In this document: positions 44,311 through 55,461 of the stretch, in pieces
Numbering within the stretch: the first letter of the stretch is position 1
Layout: the number at the start of each line of letters is the position of its first letter
Source of the DNA: Micrasema longulum
Lineage: Eukaryota; Arthropoda; Insecta; Trichoptera; Brachycentridae
Reading direction: 5' to 3'
Length of the DNA stretch: 64,000 bases
Assembly (NCBI GenBank): GCA_022494885.1
Contig: JAGVSM010003958.1
Coordinates: 1 to 64,000, forward strand
Made by a program: the position numbers and the translations under genes
Notes under the pieces: generated by a model
Seen by the model: only the letters and a program-made list of their open reading frames with translations
The model's database searches: none
What the model was told of the DNA's origin: nothing

Positions 44311-44707
44311 AATAAATTACAACAGGGATGGAGAACACCTTAGAAAAGGGAATATGGAAGTCTAGGCATCTACAGGGCTTATGACCTGTCATTGGCTGAT
44401 TTAAATCGCCACTTTACACACTGTGTAACATTCACTATTTTGCCTATGTTTGAACATCAATATTTCTTAATTTATTCCATTTATTGATTTTAGTGAAGTT
44501 AAAGAGCTGAAACCTTTATTGTTGTGAAGAGATTCATCTGACTGAATAACTTCACTTACTAGGCAACGCCTGAAAACAATTTTCCAATTTTTAAACTTCT
44601 TCTTGGACCAGTTGGTTTCCCTGTTGTAATTTGTTAATATTAATGACTCCCGAGGGGGTGAAATCCAGTCTTTTGTCTACAAACATTTGGACAAACTCAA
44701 TATTGTA
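44311..44707. mobile_element. MITE-X copy with 15-bp flanking direct repeat
   Basis: Starts AATAAATTACAACAGGGATG and ends TTGGACAAACTCAATATTGT. ATGACATCAGGTATT (44296-44310) and ATGACATCAAGTATT (44708-44722) flank it, one mismatch. Confidence 0.85.
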
Positions 44708-44722
44708 ATGACATCAAGTATT

Positions 44723-45609
44723 TTACTAATATTTATGATTCATTCTAAAGTTAGTTTAGCACTTTATAACTAAACATAACACAACAATATAGAAGCCAAA
44801 AACCTTTTCTTACACAATAATATATAAAAGCAGAATAAATATATAAAAACGCTTTCAAGAATTATTGCGTTGGTATTTTGTTGTGATAATTGACAACAGA
44901 TTTCCGTTTTTCGGGCTATGTTTTTCGATGTTTGGACGTTTAGCGGGTACAAATAATTTGCTCGGGGTTTACTTTTTAAATGTCTGAACTGATGACGTCA
45001 CGGGTGGTGTAATTTAGAAGTTTCGATTGGGATTTTCAAAATTGCAAAGCTTTAAAATCATAGCTATGATAATACGATACGTAAAAAAAAAATTTTTGCC
45101 TTAATTTGACAGTCCAAAAATAAAAACCTCTCAACTTACTCATTCTGAAACAATCGATGCATTTTATGACGTGAAATATTAACCAAAAAATATTTACTTT
45201 TAATCTAATCAACCGAATTAAGCTCTTTTTGCAGAGTGGGGAAGATTTTATTTTTAATTAAGTGCTCTTTTTGTCGGCGTTAAAGATTCAACCAGGAAAT
45301 AATAAAAATAAGGGTTTATCCGTTAATCGGCATTTTAACGATCACCGTCAGTGGTGGATTAACTAAAGTATGATTAGCAAAGGCTAATGAAGCCGAATTT
45401 AAGATCACAGATGCATTAAAACACCGAAGAGATTCGTGCGATCCATTACGACCAGTTTTTTTAAATCAGCTAAGTAATTTATTTTTCCCAGTACCTAGAC
45501 TGGTAATATAAATACTGGGGAATTACACTGAAAGCTTTTTTACAAGTCTTAATTATTGTCTTGTCGCTTATCGCCTATATACGTTTAATATTTGTTAATG
45601 TTATTTTAA
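44723..45609. other. Unassigned intronic stretch
   Basis: No repeat or gene recognised. Confidence 0.4.
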
Positions 45610-45862
45610 GATCTACGTAAGCGTTCGCCTACCATGCAAGAGAGCTCGGGTTCGATTTCCGAAATGGTTGATTTAAAATATTTATTTAAAAAGGTGTTTT
45701 CACACTAGAATATTTCATAGTCCCTGGACTGGTACCTGAAGCGTAAGACTGATCTTCTTACCTTCATGTAACAAAAAATGATCAAGATACGCTGCAATTG
45801 ATGTACTAATGCAGTGCCTTATGCAATTAGGTGCGAAAAGTAAATGATGATGATGATGATTT
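45610..45862 (+). mobile_element. SINE A, lacking the A box
   Basis: AAGCGTTCGCCTACCATGCA, GGGTTCGATTTCCG, CCCTGGACTGGTACCTGAAG and a GATGATGATGATGAT tail. Confidence 0.88.
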
Positions 45863-45969
45863 TAAGATAAACCAATTTTTTAATACTTAAATACTGTTCG
45901 GACCAAATTTATACTCCACGTAACAATAATACTACGTGTGAGTGCCGGTAACAATATTAAAAATCAGTA

Positions 45970-46270
45970 CAAAATCTAACATTAACGAGTGAAGTGCTTT
46001 ACTAATATTTCCCCAAGCGAGCTGTGCCAGCGTCATTTTAGATCACCAGATCCATCCAGACAAGGTGTGCCAGCGTCTTCCAACCGCCGGCTTTACCGGG
46101 GTTCCAGCACTCTTCACGCCTCATCCATCAGCAGGTTGGTGGAGTTGCGCAACCTTCCTTCCCTAACAATATTGTCCACTTACTCAATTTTCCTCCTCCC
46201 AGGACGAGGTATTCTTCACACCTCGTCTACTCCTCAACACATACTCTTACTATTTGTTCAAGAGAAAATG
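45970..46270. other. G+C-richer unassigned block downstream of exon A
   Basis: Contains TGCCAGCGTC twice and inverted CAGGACGAGGTATTCTTCAC/ACCTCGTC motifs. A 96-codon plus frame has no recognisable domain. Could be an unrecognised repeat. Confidence 0.3.
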
Positions 46271-46848
46271 TTGTACTAATCAGTGTAATTTCGAAGAAGT
46301 GTTGTTGCATCTATAATACATACATTTATAAGAAACTGAAATGCTACATACTTTAAAAATATCATGAATACGCAATTTAGATTGCTTTTATTTTAATGCG
46401 TTATTCTCTAAAAAGTTAGGTGATGTGGTTGCATCGCAGAATGAGTACGATATCTTGGGCAGACCTAATAACGAACTCAGAAGTCTCAAGTCGAGCTAGA
46501 ACAAACCGAGAACTCTAAACAACAATCAAAGTTGCCGACAGTGGAGCAAATTTTCCGAGCAGCACAGTATAGAGAAACCTTTGCCAGAGTGATTATCAAC
46601 GTTAGGGATATATGAAAGGGCATTTAGAGAAGAAGCCTAAATATGTTTTTTTTAAAACGTTATGTTTCCGGTTTAATTTCGTTTTTTTTTTTTTAATTTA
46701 TTAGAAGTCGTTCATATATTTAAAAATGCATATTCTAAAAGAACATTTTTTTTTCTTTAATTATCTACTTTTTTTATCTACTTTCATAATATGGGTATGG
46801 AGCAAAAATGCCATCGATTAAATAAAAAAAATAAACTTAAATTCTTAC

Positions 46849-47445
46849 CTCAGTTTGTTCTTCTTGAGATACATGACTGTCTTGAGGAACCTGATCAGCT
46901 TCAACTTGTGGCATTTGAATTCTCTGAACATGAATTCTAACTTCCCTCGGAATGAGAGCCATTTGCATAGGCAGTCTCGGAATCTGGACTTGCTCCTGAT
47001 CTTGAGAGCCCTGTTCTCTCATTGGGAATGCCATGTGCCTCTCTGGCATTTGTTCCCTGATTTGGATTTGTACTGGAGTCTGTTGCTCCCTCTGGGGCTG
47101 GACTTGGGACTGAGTAATCTCCCTGATGCGCTGGAGAATCTCAATGGGAATCTGCTGCTCTTGTGGCTGTTCTCTTGTCTGGAACATTCCTTGGGGTCTC
47201 GGCATTTCTTCTCTGATAAAGTGAACGCGCTGGGGTTGGGCCTCTTGTTCCCTCATCTGGAATGGGTTTTCTCTCATTTGGAAAGGCATCTGTTGTTCCC
47301 TGATCTGGAAGTGCAATTGTTGAGGCGACTGAGGTCCGTATGGAGGGATGTTCCTGGGGATGAACTGGGGAGGGAAGGAACGCTGTGGCATCTCCTGGGG
47401 TTGGAACTGAGCTTGGTAGTCTTGAGGAGCTTGTGGAGCTGGTGC
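46849..47445 (-). CDS. Internal coding exon of a Gln/Pro/Met-rich protein (exon A)
   Basis: This 597-nt exon encodes 199 residues, begins after a TTACAG acceptor and ends GAG before a GTAAGA donor, phase 0 at both ends. About 48 of 199 residues are Gln, with many Pro, Met, Arg and Glu and no Cys. A loose repeat recurs about nine times: a short hydrophobic/Gln stretch followed by I/M/T-R-E-Q/N/E (for example FQIREQQMP, FQMREQE, IQIREQMP). It begins APAPQAPQDYQAQ. No folded domain is recognisable, and the composition suggests an extended, cross-linkable or intrinsically disordered protein. It is clearly richer in G+C than its surroundings. The open frame starts at an acceptor, so the initiator ATG and any signal peptide lie in an undetected upstream exon. 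Coding status is well supported by phase and splice sites; the function is unknown. Confidence 0.82.
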
Positions 47446-47514
47446 CTGTAACAAACCAAAAAAAATGATTTATTTGTGTTTGACAACTAAATTTCGTTTT
47501 ATTATATAATATAA

Positions 47515-47640
47515 CAAAGGTGGTTTTTTGAGGAGTAGGTGTGGAAGTTTAGTCATTTACAGGCTATTTAAATTATTTTACACACCACTGCGCAATATTC
47601 ACTATTCTGTTTATGTATGAACATCCATGTCTTGAAATCA
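47515..47640 (+). mobile_element. MITE-X fragment
   Basis: GAGTAGGTGTGGAAGTTTAG, ATTTACAGGCTATTTAAATT and TATGTATGAACATCCATG are decayed family blocks. Confidence 0.5.
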
Positions 47641-48104
47641 CTCACTGATAAACGCGATACTTTAATTAATTAGATCAAGAAGAGTAAGATAAAAGATCTC
47701 TATAAAAGTTAAAACAATGATAAAAAAGTAAACTATTTAAAAATGAATGTGTGCCGTTTACAAGGGTAAGACATAAAACTAGTGAGCTTAAGTAAAAAAG
47801 TGCCTTTGTCAAAATACTTTTTAATCAAGATTGAAATGTCACTATCTGAATATTTGAGTTTTTCATTTCTCCTCTTTCTTATTTCCTTCACACCCCCACT
47901 CCTTTCTTCATAATAAATGTAGATTGGTAGTTTATTTTTGTTTTAAATTTTATATGAAATTATTATATTCTATATTTATACGTATAACATGTCCATATAC
48001 TTTTTATTTTCTCAAACTGAACGGTTCGGGTAAGAAGAAAAAAATTTCTTCAAGGTAATACGCCCGCCTTTATATGTTTACAAAATGTACATGTAATATA
48101 CATA

Positions 48105-48605
48105 TTAACAAGTTACAACACGGATTCAGAACATTTTAGAGCAGGAAATATTGAAGTCTAAGCTTTAATAAGGCTTATGATCTGTCATTGGCTGGTTTTA
48201 GTAGCCACTTTACACACTGTGTATCATTCACTATTTTGCCTATGTTTGAACATCCATATTTCTTCGATTCTGCCAACTGTTGATTTTAGTAAAATCAAAG
48301 AGCTGAAACCTTTACTGTTGCGAAGCGATTCATCTGACTGAATTGTTTCACATACTAGGAAATACCTGAAAACAATTTTCCTATTTTTAAACTTCTTCTT
48401 GGGCCAGTTGGTTTTATTACAATATTTTGAGTTGATCCAAATGCTTGCAGACAAAAGACTGCATTTCCACTAGACTTGACTTTCATAATCCCTTCTATAA
48501 AATGTTCTCCGTCCCTGTTGTAATTTGTTAATCTTAATGGCTCCCTAGGGGGTGAAATCCAGTCTTTTGTCTCCAAGCATTTGGACAAACTCGAAATTTT
48601 ATAAT
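48105..48605. mobile_element. MITE-X copy with an extra internal terminus
   Basis: ACAAGTTACAACACGGATTC to GAACATCCATATTTCTTCGA forms the left arm. A family terminus (AATATTTTGAGTTGATCC) sits at 48421 in the middle, and the inverse arm ends GGACAAACTCGAAATTTTAT. Confidence 0.75.
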
Positions 48606-49176
48606 GTACATATATGAAATGTTAATTAAATACCTCTTTATAAATTATTTGCTAACAATCTCCAGGTAAGAGACACAGTGGTATGCTTTTTATGCGTCAA
48701 CTGAAAAATCTGAATTATTTTCATAACAATAAAAAGTAAATGACTTATTCAAAGCTACGCACGTCAAATTTCAATCCACAAAAGTACTCAATATGTATGA
48801 ACATCTCACGCATATTTTACTATTTCAAGACTTAAAGATTTATAGCCAAACCCGAAGAAGTAATAAATTGTCAGCATCGTAGACTGCACCATCTTCATAT
48901 GCGCCAGTTAACCACAATCGTCACAATCTTAACAATAATAATATTAAGTCTGAGAACTGTTGCAAAATATTTTTATAGCGCTTGCAATGTAACATAACCT
49001 TTAAACGATGATCGCACTGACAAATAAACCCAAAGTACTACGTGTTTATAATAATAAATTGCTTTAAATATAAAATTACTTTTTGAGTTAGAAAAATAAG
49101 TGTCATCTTCAACGTTTTCAGCCTGGGAGTTTCAATTCAAATTTACCCGGTATTTAAGATTTACTTACTGCCGTAT

Positions 49177-49336
49177 GGCCGTTTTCACACATGCCAAACG
49201 AATCCACCCGGCGCGGTAATTTTACCGGGTTGACCCTACACACTTGTGTCGTGTGACACTTGTATCGCTTTGTGTAGGGTGAACCCGGTAATATTACATC
49301 GCCGGGTGGATTTGCGTGGCATGTGTGAAAAGGGCC
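49177..49336. mobile_element. 160-bp hairpin MITE
   Basis: GGCCGTTTTCACACATGCCA faces inverse TGGCATGTGTGAAAAGGGCC; the arms extend about 70 bp through CCACCCGGC and CCGGGTTGACCCTACACA. TAT on both sides may be a 3-bp duplication (Harbinger-like). Confidence 0.75.
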
Positions 49337-49375
49337 TATCTACCGACGCGCAACGGCGAGTTTATTTTTTAATAG

Positions 49376-49520
49376 CTGGGCCTTGATTATGATGGGAAGA
49401 TAAAGACGTCATACCTTTATCTTGACGGTATAGTTGTAGATAAATTCCCTCTAGCGATTTTAAAGATATACTTTCGACCCTCCACCTTCAAGTTTTGGGT
49501 AGGTACATTGATATGAAACA
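49376..49520. mobile_element. Diverged GGGCC-GATTA MITE fragment
   Basis: AGCTGGGCCTTGATTATGAT followed by GGGAAGATAAAGACG echoes the family end; the right end was not found. Confidence 0.35.
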
Positions 49521-49854
49521 AGGGAAAGCGTACGTCACGGTACACATATCTACGCTCTAAAATGACATAGCTTCAGTATGACGTCATAGTTGAAGATAAA
49601 AGTCTCCCGACCGACTATAAGGATATCGGTTTATTCCGACGGGTCTAGAACCCCTCAATACGTTTATCTACGCATTGAAAGTGTCAAAATTTTTGTTCCA
49701 CTGAGAAATTTTTCCTTTAGTTATGACTTGTTAAATATTTTAATAGTTCTGAGGTTGGCACTTTTTTTCTTAAAAGCCTATTAAAAATATGAGAGGGAAA
49801 TAAGTAAATTTTGAAGTCGAATTAAATTCCGATATAACTGTCGCTTTCATAAAA

Positions 49855-49925
49855 CTAACGCCTAGATGTGAAAATAATGTCGCTAGATTCTGTTCTATTA
49901 ACAGATAAGAGTATCTAGGCGTTAG
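49855..49925. repeat. 71-bp element with perfect 13-bp inverted ends
   Basis: CTAACGCCTAGAT and ATCTAGGCGTTAG enclose 45 bp. Confidence 0.75.
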
Positions 49926-50274
49926 AAAGTTACCACTTTAAAAAAATAATTAAGTTATTTTCTTTTTTCCATCTGTTTTACTATCTTTCCGAGTGTATGT
50001 ATCGAGACGTTAAAAGAGCCGGCTTTGTAGTCAATCGGTAGATACATACATACGATCGTTAAGCGTACCGTCTAGGTGATTTCCAAAAGTCATGCAAAAT
50101 TCATGTTTAAGCGAGCATTTTTTGTTTGAATTGGCACTTTTTATTACAGAAGCCTATATAAACTATAAATGGGAACTATTTTAAATGTTCATGACGTAAG
50201 GAACGCGGACTAATTGTTTGCGGTCATTACATTGGCTTGTTTCTTTCGATTTTTTTATATTCGTTGTAAGACTT

Positions 50275-50365
50275 TTACAATATTATTATTAATATTAATT
50301 AATAATAATAAAATTATTAATAATTAATAATAATAATAGTAATACTATAAAAATTAATAATAATA
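50275..50365. repeat. (AAT)n-type microsatellite
   Basis: Mixed TTA/AAT units. Confidence 0.85.
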
Positions 50366-50929
50366 ATAATTATGGTTTATCAACAAACAATGACAATTTC
50401 TTTATCTACTGAATCATTTCTAGTCAGCCTTACTAGGAACAACTTGTTTTAAGGCAGCCATTTTTTCGCAAAATAAACGAAAACATGACTACCTACTATT
50501 TAATTTATTATATAGTTATACAATATAAATATATATCATTTATTATATAAGAATGTTTTTGAGTACATTTTCCGATTTTTCTCTACCTAAAGTGTATTAT
50601 CTATTCAATGACCTAAACCCTGTAAAAAAAAATTACAAATTGATTACACTAATAATTTAATTAAAATACTAATTGTTACGAATAATAACGCTGGTTATAA
50701 AATAGTGCGCTCTTTCAGATTCAACAGCAAAAAATATAAAATAATTCCTTGAGAAAAATGTTGGAGAAAAATTCTAATTTCGTAACAATGTAAAATGGTA
50801 TCTAATAATGTTAAAAACCTATGAGAAAATGTTTAAGCTTGATGTCTTGAACATTACAAGGTATGTCCTTTGTTATTATCAGGTTTCGCGTTTTGTCATT
50901 GCATAATCCAGTAATAATAAAGCGTAGTG

Positions 50930-51110
50930 CGTTCTCATTAAATAAGCCTACGCGGCACAATTACCGCATTATACGGGCTCCAATCCGAGCTTCTTCATTT
51001 TAACCAGATCTTAAGTATGGTAATTGACCTGATGCTCAACCTTACCGGCAGCAGCATATCCGCTGTCTGCTTTTAAAGCCAGTGCGAATTCGTTAATTTT
51101 TATAATTATT
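50930..51110 (-). other. G+C-richer block with a 37-codon minus frame
   Basis: Minus strand encodes INEFALALKADSGYAAAGKV, then EHQVNYHT and a stop. There is no start codon or splice context and the family is not recognised. It may be a repeat or a gene fragment. Confidence 0.25.
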
Positions 51111-51289
51111 TTTGTAATAAATTACCATGAGCGGTAATACCGAATTTCGAGGGCACTTATCAATTTCTTGCTTTAATTTTATTGCATAAATATTTATTTA
51201 TTATGTTAATCATACAGCCTTTAACAAAATGCAAGGTATAAGATAAGAATAACCGATTTTACATTATTTACGTAAATTTATTACGGATA

Positions 51290-51880
51290 CAGAAGGAGAA
51301 AAAAAATTATTTTTGATAAATTCTTGCCTTATTCAAATTTAAATACAGAATTAAATCAATGTAATTGTCCTATTGTAGGAATCGTAAATAATCATAAATA
51401 TTACGGATTAAGTATTGATTCTAAAATTAGTCGAGGTGTTCATGTTGATGGAATCTGCGACAGATTAAGGTACTGACTTAAAGTCAAGCATGCTATCTTT
51501 CAAAAAGCTAAGATATATTATCTACCTACCTCATTGAATCGATTATATCTTACGGAATGCGTGAATGAGGTCTCACTTTCCAGTCTTATCTGGTAAAATT
51601 TATGATATTCAGATGAGACTGTTAAAAGGGATTGTACCGAATAGCATAATCCGTGAGGCGAAGCATATGGGCGAAGGTTTATATTTCAAATTATGTAACG
51701 TCCTGCCGGTAAAACAATTTTGTGACCATAAATTAATTGAAAATCACTTTTTTGATCCGGAATATAAAAAAAAAGTTTCCCAGATTTACAACACTAGATT
51801 GAAAACAAAGGATTCTCCGATCGTTACCTGGATTACAAATTACATCTGAGAATGAACGTTTAATTGCGTTATTCTAAGAT
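51290..51880 (+). mobile_element. Non-LTR retroelement ORF2 C-terminal remnant (R4/Dong- or L2-like)
   Basis: Frames read NNHKYYGLSIDSKISRGVHV, then ESIISYGM, then IYDIQMRLLKGIVPNSI, YFKLCNVLPVKQFCDHKLIE and KKKVSQIYNTRLKT. SIISYG and LPV..F are usual post-RT landmarks. Frameshifts; the final 94 residues remain open. Confidence 0.7.
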
Positions 51881-51959
51881 TTTTCAATAATCCCCGTAAA
51901 CACGGAAGATCTCAAAATAAAAAATACCTATATAGCAACTTATTTATTATTACAACAAC

Positions 51960-52032
51960 AACCAAAACAAACCATCGCTCCGTTTCCCCGTAAGGGTAGG
52001 CAGAGAGGATAGAACGCCGCATCACTCTTTCT
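51960..52032 (-). mobile_element. RTE-like 3' end fragment
   Basis: AAACCATCGCTCCG, GTAAGGGTAGGCAGAGAGGA and TAGAACGCCGCATCACTC match 23010-23075, the 3' end of the RTE remnant there. Confidence 0.65.
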
Positions 52033-52904
52033 TATTAATTTTTAAATGTATCATAATATTTATTATGAACGTATATACAACAAACCTGTTTTAAAAAAAA
52101 TGTGTCCCACCGAAAAGTCTTAAAATTTAATGGGTAACTAAAAAACGCTTTAAAAATAATGAATAAACGCTTTTTTGCACCACTTAAAGTAAAAATACTT
52201 TGTTTCAGGATCTTCAAAAGAAAAACGCATGAATTAGAAAACAGTATTCTTTCACACAAAAAACATAACCACAGATGTAAAAACAAAAAAAACCTGTCTG
52301 AATTGTGTTAGGTACAAGTGTATGTCCTTAAATCATTATGCTTTATATGGGTATCGACCGGAAAACAATCAAAATACATTTCGCATATTATATATTATCT
52401 TATTCAAACAATATCGTCCTTAAAATTAAATTAATTATTGATGCTCAGGGTCCTCGGATAGTGAGGTTTGTTTTACTCACGTCGAACACTGGTTCGTTTC
52501 CCTATTTGGGCAAACAACGTGCATAATTTTGATATTATTATTATTATGAGAGATAAACGTTTGTGGTCTAAGCATTGTACGAGTATCTGCGATACGTGAC
52601 TCTAGCTAACGTGACTAATGTTAGGATTTTTGGTTAAGTCAGTTTTATGTTGGGAAATAATATACCATAAGAACAATGAGCCAGACACATCAGGTTCCAG
52701 TGTTGAATTTAAGGTATAATAAGTTTGTTTAGCGTTGACCTTCAAGTCACATATATAATTTACCAAAACACGTTGGACTAACGGAACGTCGTATTGTTTT
52801 CATGGCGATAGTTGGAGGGCCGGCAATCGATACAAGCTACTTTCCGGCCCGAAAACACATATCGTTGCATCAGGAAAATTCTTATTGCTAAACTAATTTC
52901 TCCC

Positions 52905-52948
52905 TAATACCGAGTGAACAAAGCCGCGCGGGTAAAAGCTAGTTCTAA
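52905..52948 (+). mobile_element. Helitron-like 3' terminus
   Basis: AAGCCGCGCGGGTAAAAGCTAG followed by T: a short GC hairpin close to a terminal CTAG, as in insect Helitrons. No 5' TC end was recognised nearby. Confidence 0.5.
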
Positions 52949-53039
52949 GTGTACATATTTAACACCAGGTAATCTATATATAACTAGTGAGTTAGAAAAT
53001 TAATACGGAGCGTCCTCTGGTGAGGATAGTCTCCATCTA

Positions 53040-53159
53040 ATGCGTATATGTTCATGTGTGTATGTATGTGTAAATAAAAATATATATGCATGTTCATGTT
53101 TGTATGTGTATGTGTGTATATATGTGTATGTTTATAATATTATGTATGTGTGTATATAT
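53040..53159. repeat. (TGTATG)n/(TA)n microsatellite
   Basis: Alternating TGTATGTG and TATATG units up to the start of the hAT-like element; continues after it at 53943-53980. Confidence 0.85.
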
Positions 53160-53942
53160 CAGGGGCGAATCGTCAATGTAAGCGATTATGCACAGCTTAC
53201 CATTATATTTGACTTTAAAATAAAATAATTTATAGTAACCATGTTTACGGGAAAATATATAAAGTAATTGTTATTTATTATAAATCACCGTTAATATCTT
53301 TCTACAAAAAAATATATATGAAGTGCGCCCAGCGCCAGCGCCCAGTCCATTCTCACTGAACGATAAAACTAGCCGATTACCTCAGCTTATTCTTCCATAC
53401 AAAAAAGTACACTGTATTTTTCGTCTTTAACCCAAGTCGGCTTTTTTCGTACTAAAACAAACTTGTAGATTACAAATATTTTTAGAAGATTCTCTATTTG
53501 GAAACTAGTATTTCGATCATTATTTCCGAAGGACTATTTTTCTTTGATGGGATACCGTTGACATATTATGTATCACATAGGACAGGTGGCGTTCGCAGTG
53601 GCCGTTTTAGGCATTATTCATTTTAAAAGAAATCGGCCAGTGCTCAAGTCTTGACAGTACTGTCAATGACAGATCGTAATGGAAATATCTGCTGAATGTC
53701 ATTGTGGTATGTGTTAATAAACTTTTGAACAAGTTTAGTATTCTATTAAAATAGTGTAGATTAAAGCTACGTATATCGCGTGGTTAGTAATAATTGTTGT
53801 TTGAGTTGATTTTCACAGAACCACAGAAAAGGTAGTAATTTATAATTACATTACTTACATGTTATGTAAGTACTTATATGTAGTACAAATTAATGAACAT
53901 TTTTAATAGATTACCTATAAAATAAATCACGGCTCGCCACTG
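53160..53942. mobile_element. Complete 783-bp non-autonomous hAT-like element
   Basis: Left terminus CAGGGGCGAATCGT, right terminus inverse CAGTGGCGAGCCGT, flanked on both sides by GTATATAT (53152-53159, 53943-53950), an exact 8-bp duplication. No transposase frame. Related to 6716-7560 and 29244-29305. Confidence 0.85.
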
Positions 53943-53959
53943 GTATATATATATATATA

Positions 53960-55168
53960 TGGATTTGTGTGTGTATGTATATGTATGTATGTTGTATGTG
54001 TACTTTTTTCTTTGTTTTATATTTACTTACTATTTCTTCTACTTCTCTTCCTTCCCTATTTTATCAACCCACTTCCTTTCACCCGTAGCAAACTGTACGT
54101 TTTGTTTTTTATATTTATGTTCCTATATGAAACCCGTAATTGGTCATGTTATTTGTTGTTATTCTTTATGTATTATTATTATCTTTATGACTGTGTTGGT
54201 TTTAAAAATAAAATAAATAAAAAACAAAAAAAATCTAGCTCAGCCTATTATAAAATGGTATGTTTTATGTTTTGAAGTATAAGTAGTTTGATACTAAATG
54301 AAAATATTGTATTTATACATTTCATAATACATACAATGTTTTGTTCACTTTTCCCAGCTGTATAAAACGGTACTTTACGATTTTCTTGTTGTATTACTTT
54401 AAAATATGTTATTATTTAATTTGTTTTTTACATTTCTTCTTAAATAATTTAAACTTTCTACTGAATATGTTGTATAATTTTTAGGTTTATTTTTTTTTAC
54501 AAATCTTGGGTAGACGAAAATTTATGTTTTTATTTTTTTTTAAATATTAAGCCAAATATATTGATATTATAAATTTTTGTAAAAGGTACATTTGCCGTTT
54601 ATGTCAATAAAATAAAAAAATAACAATATTATTAAAAAGAAACTAACATATGATATAGCATTTCGTAAATTATTATTAAACTTAACTGTTTTTTTAGTTG
54701 ATAACTATTTTTCCATTATTTAAAAAAAACAAATAAAGCATTGGATTATGATTTTTGTTAAATAAAAAATCACAAATTAAATGTGTATTTAAATCTATTA
54801 CGTTTATTAGGTGTCATCTATCAAGCGCTTTGTTAAAACGTTGACAGCACACAGTTACCTTTCAATGTCTTAATTAATACAATATCTCACTTCCTATCTT
54901 ATTGTCTTGTAGCAGTAACAATTTGATTAGCCCTCAAATTAGTGTCGAACCCTTGCCTTCCGCATTAGGTCAGGTTATTGTAAAAAGGTTATCAAACGAA
55001 TCGATCGAGTGCCTCCGTCGTTTTTCAACGAATGAGAAGGCCGGGCATAATAAATAATGGAGAATAAAGTTCACACGCAAACAAAGAATTAACTAGTCGA
55101 TTTGATCATTTTTAAAGAATCTAAACAGGAAACTTATGCAATATTAAAATAAATCGATTTTTACATAC
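53960..55168. other. Unassigned AT-rich stretch
   Basis: No supported gene; hydrophobic 85- and 102-codon plus frames at 53959-54275 come from T-rich sequence. Confidence 0.4.
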
Positions 55169-55300
55169 CTTAATAAATAAACGTAAGCCGGGTTCTTGTA
55201 GCTTACTCTTTGTCCTAACGCAAAATCAGCTTAAAATACACTTTAAAAATCAATTGTGCTGAGAACTATACTCATTTATCCATATAAAAAGTGCAAAAAA
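55169..55300 (-). promoter_or_regulatory. Candidate TATA/Inr promoter with short non-coding first exon
   Basis: On the minus strand a TATATGG motif is followed about 24 bases later by TCAGC (initiator-like). About 110 bases without an ATG follow, ending TTATTAAG at a good GTATGTAA donor at 55163-55168. This could be the 5' exon of the Gln-rich gene, which lacks its start in this window, but no coding exon linking them was found between 47446 and 55168. AT-rich DNA produces such motifs by chance. Confidence 0.22.
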
Positions 55301-55461
55301 ATATCAAGGTATCGTAAATGAAGATAATAAAAACATGACGCATATCTAAAAATAATAAAAAAATGCGAATTTAAAAAAAAAAATACAAATTAAAAGTCGC
55401 ATTCGATATTTATTTTAAAAAAATTGAGAAATCCTGTAATTAGGTAATTTTATTATTATTA

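Noticed and set aside
46855..47451. 198-codon Leu/Trp-rich plus-strand frame
   Set aside because: It is the antisense shadow of exon A; its Leu/Trp/Phe richness mirrors Gln/Pro/Lys-type codons on the other strand.
52487..52545. Possible first exon ending at GTGAGTAAAAC
   Set aside because: The strong donor is present, but the short upstream frame (beginning MHVVCPNRE) leaves the wrong phase for exon A and has no hydrophobic signal.
53959..54275. Overlapping hydrophobic plus frames
   Set aside because: Low-complexity T-rich DNA next to a microsatellite gives artefactual Tyr/Phe/Leu frames.
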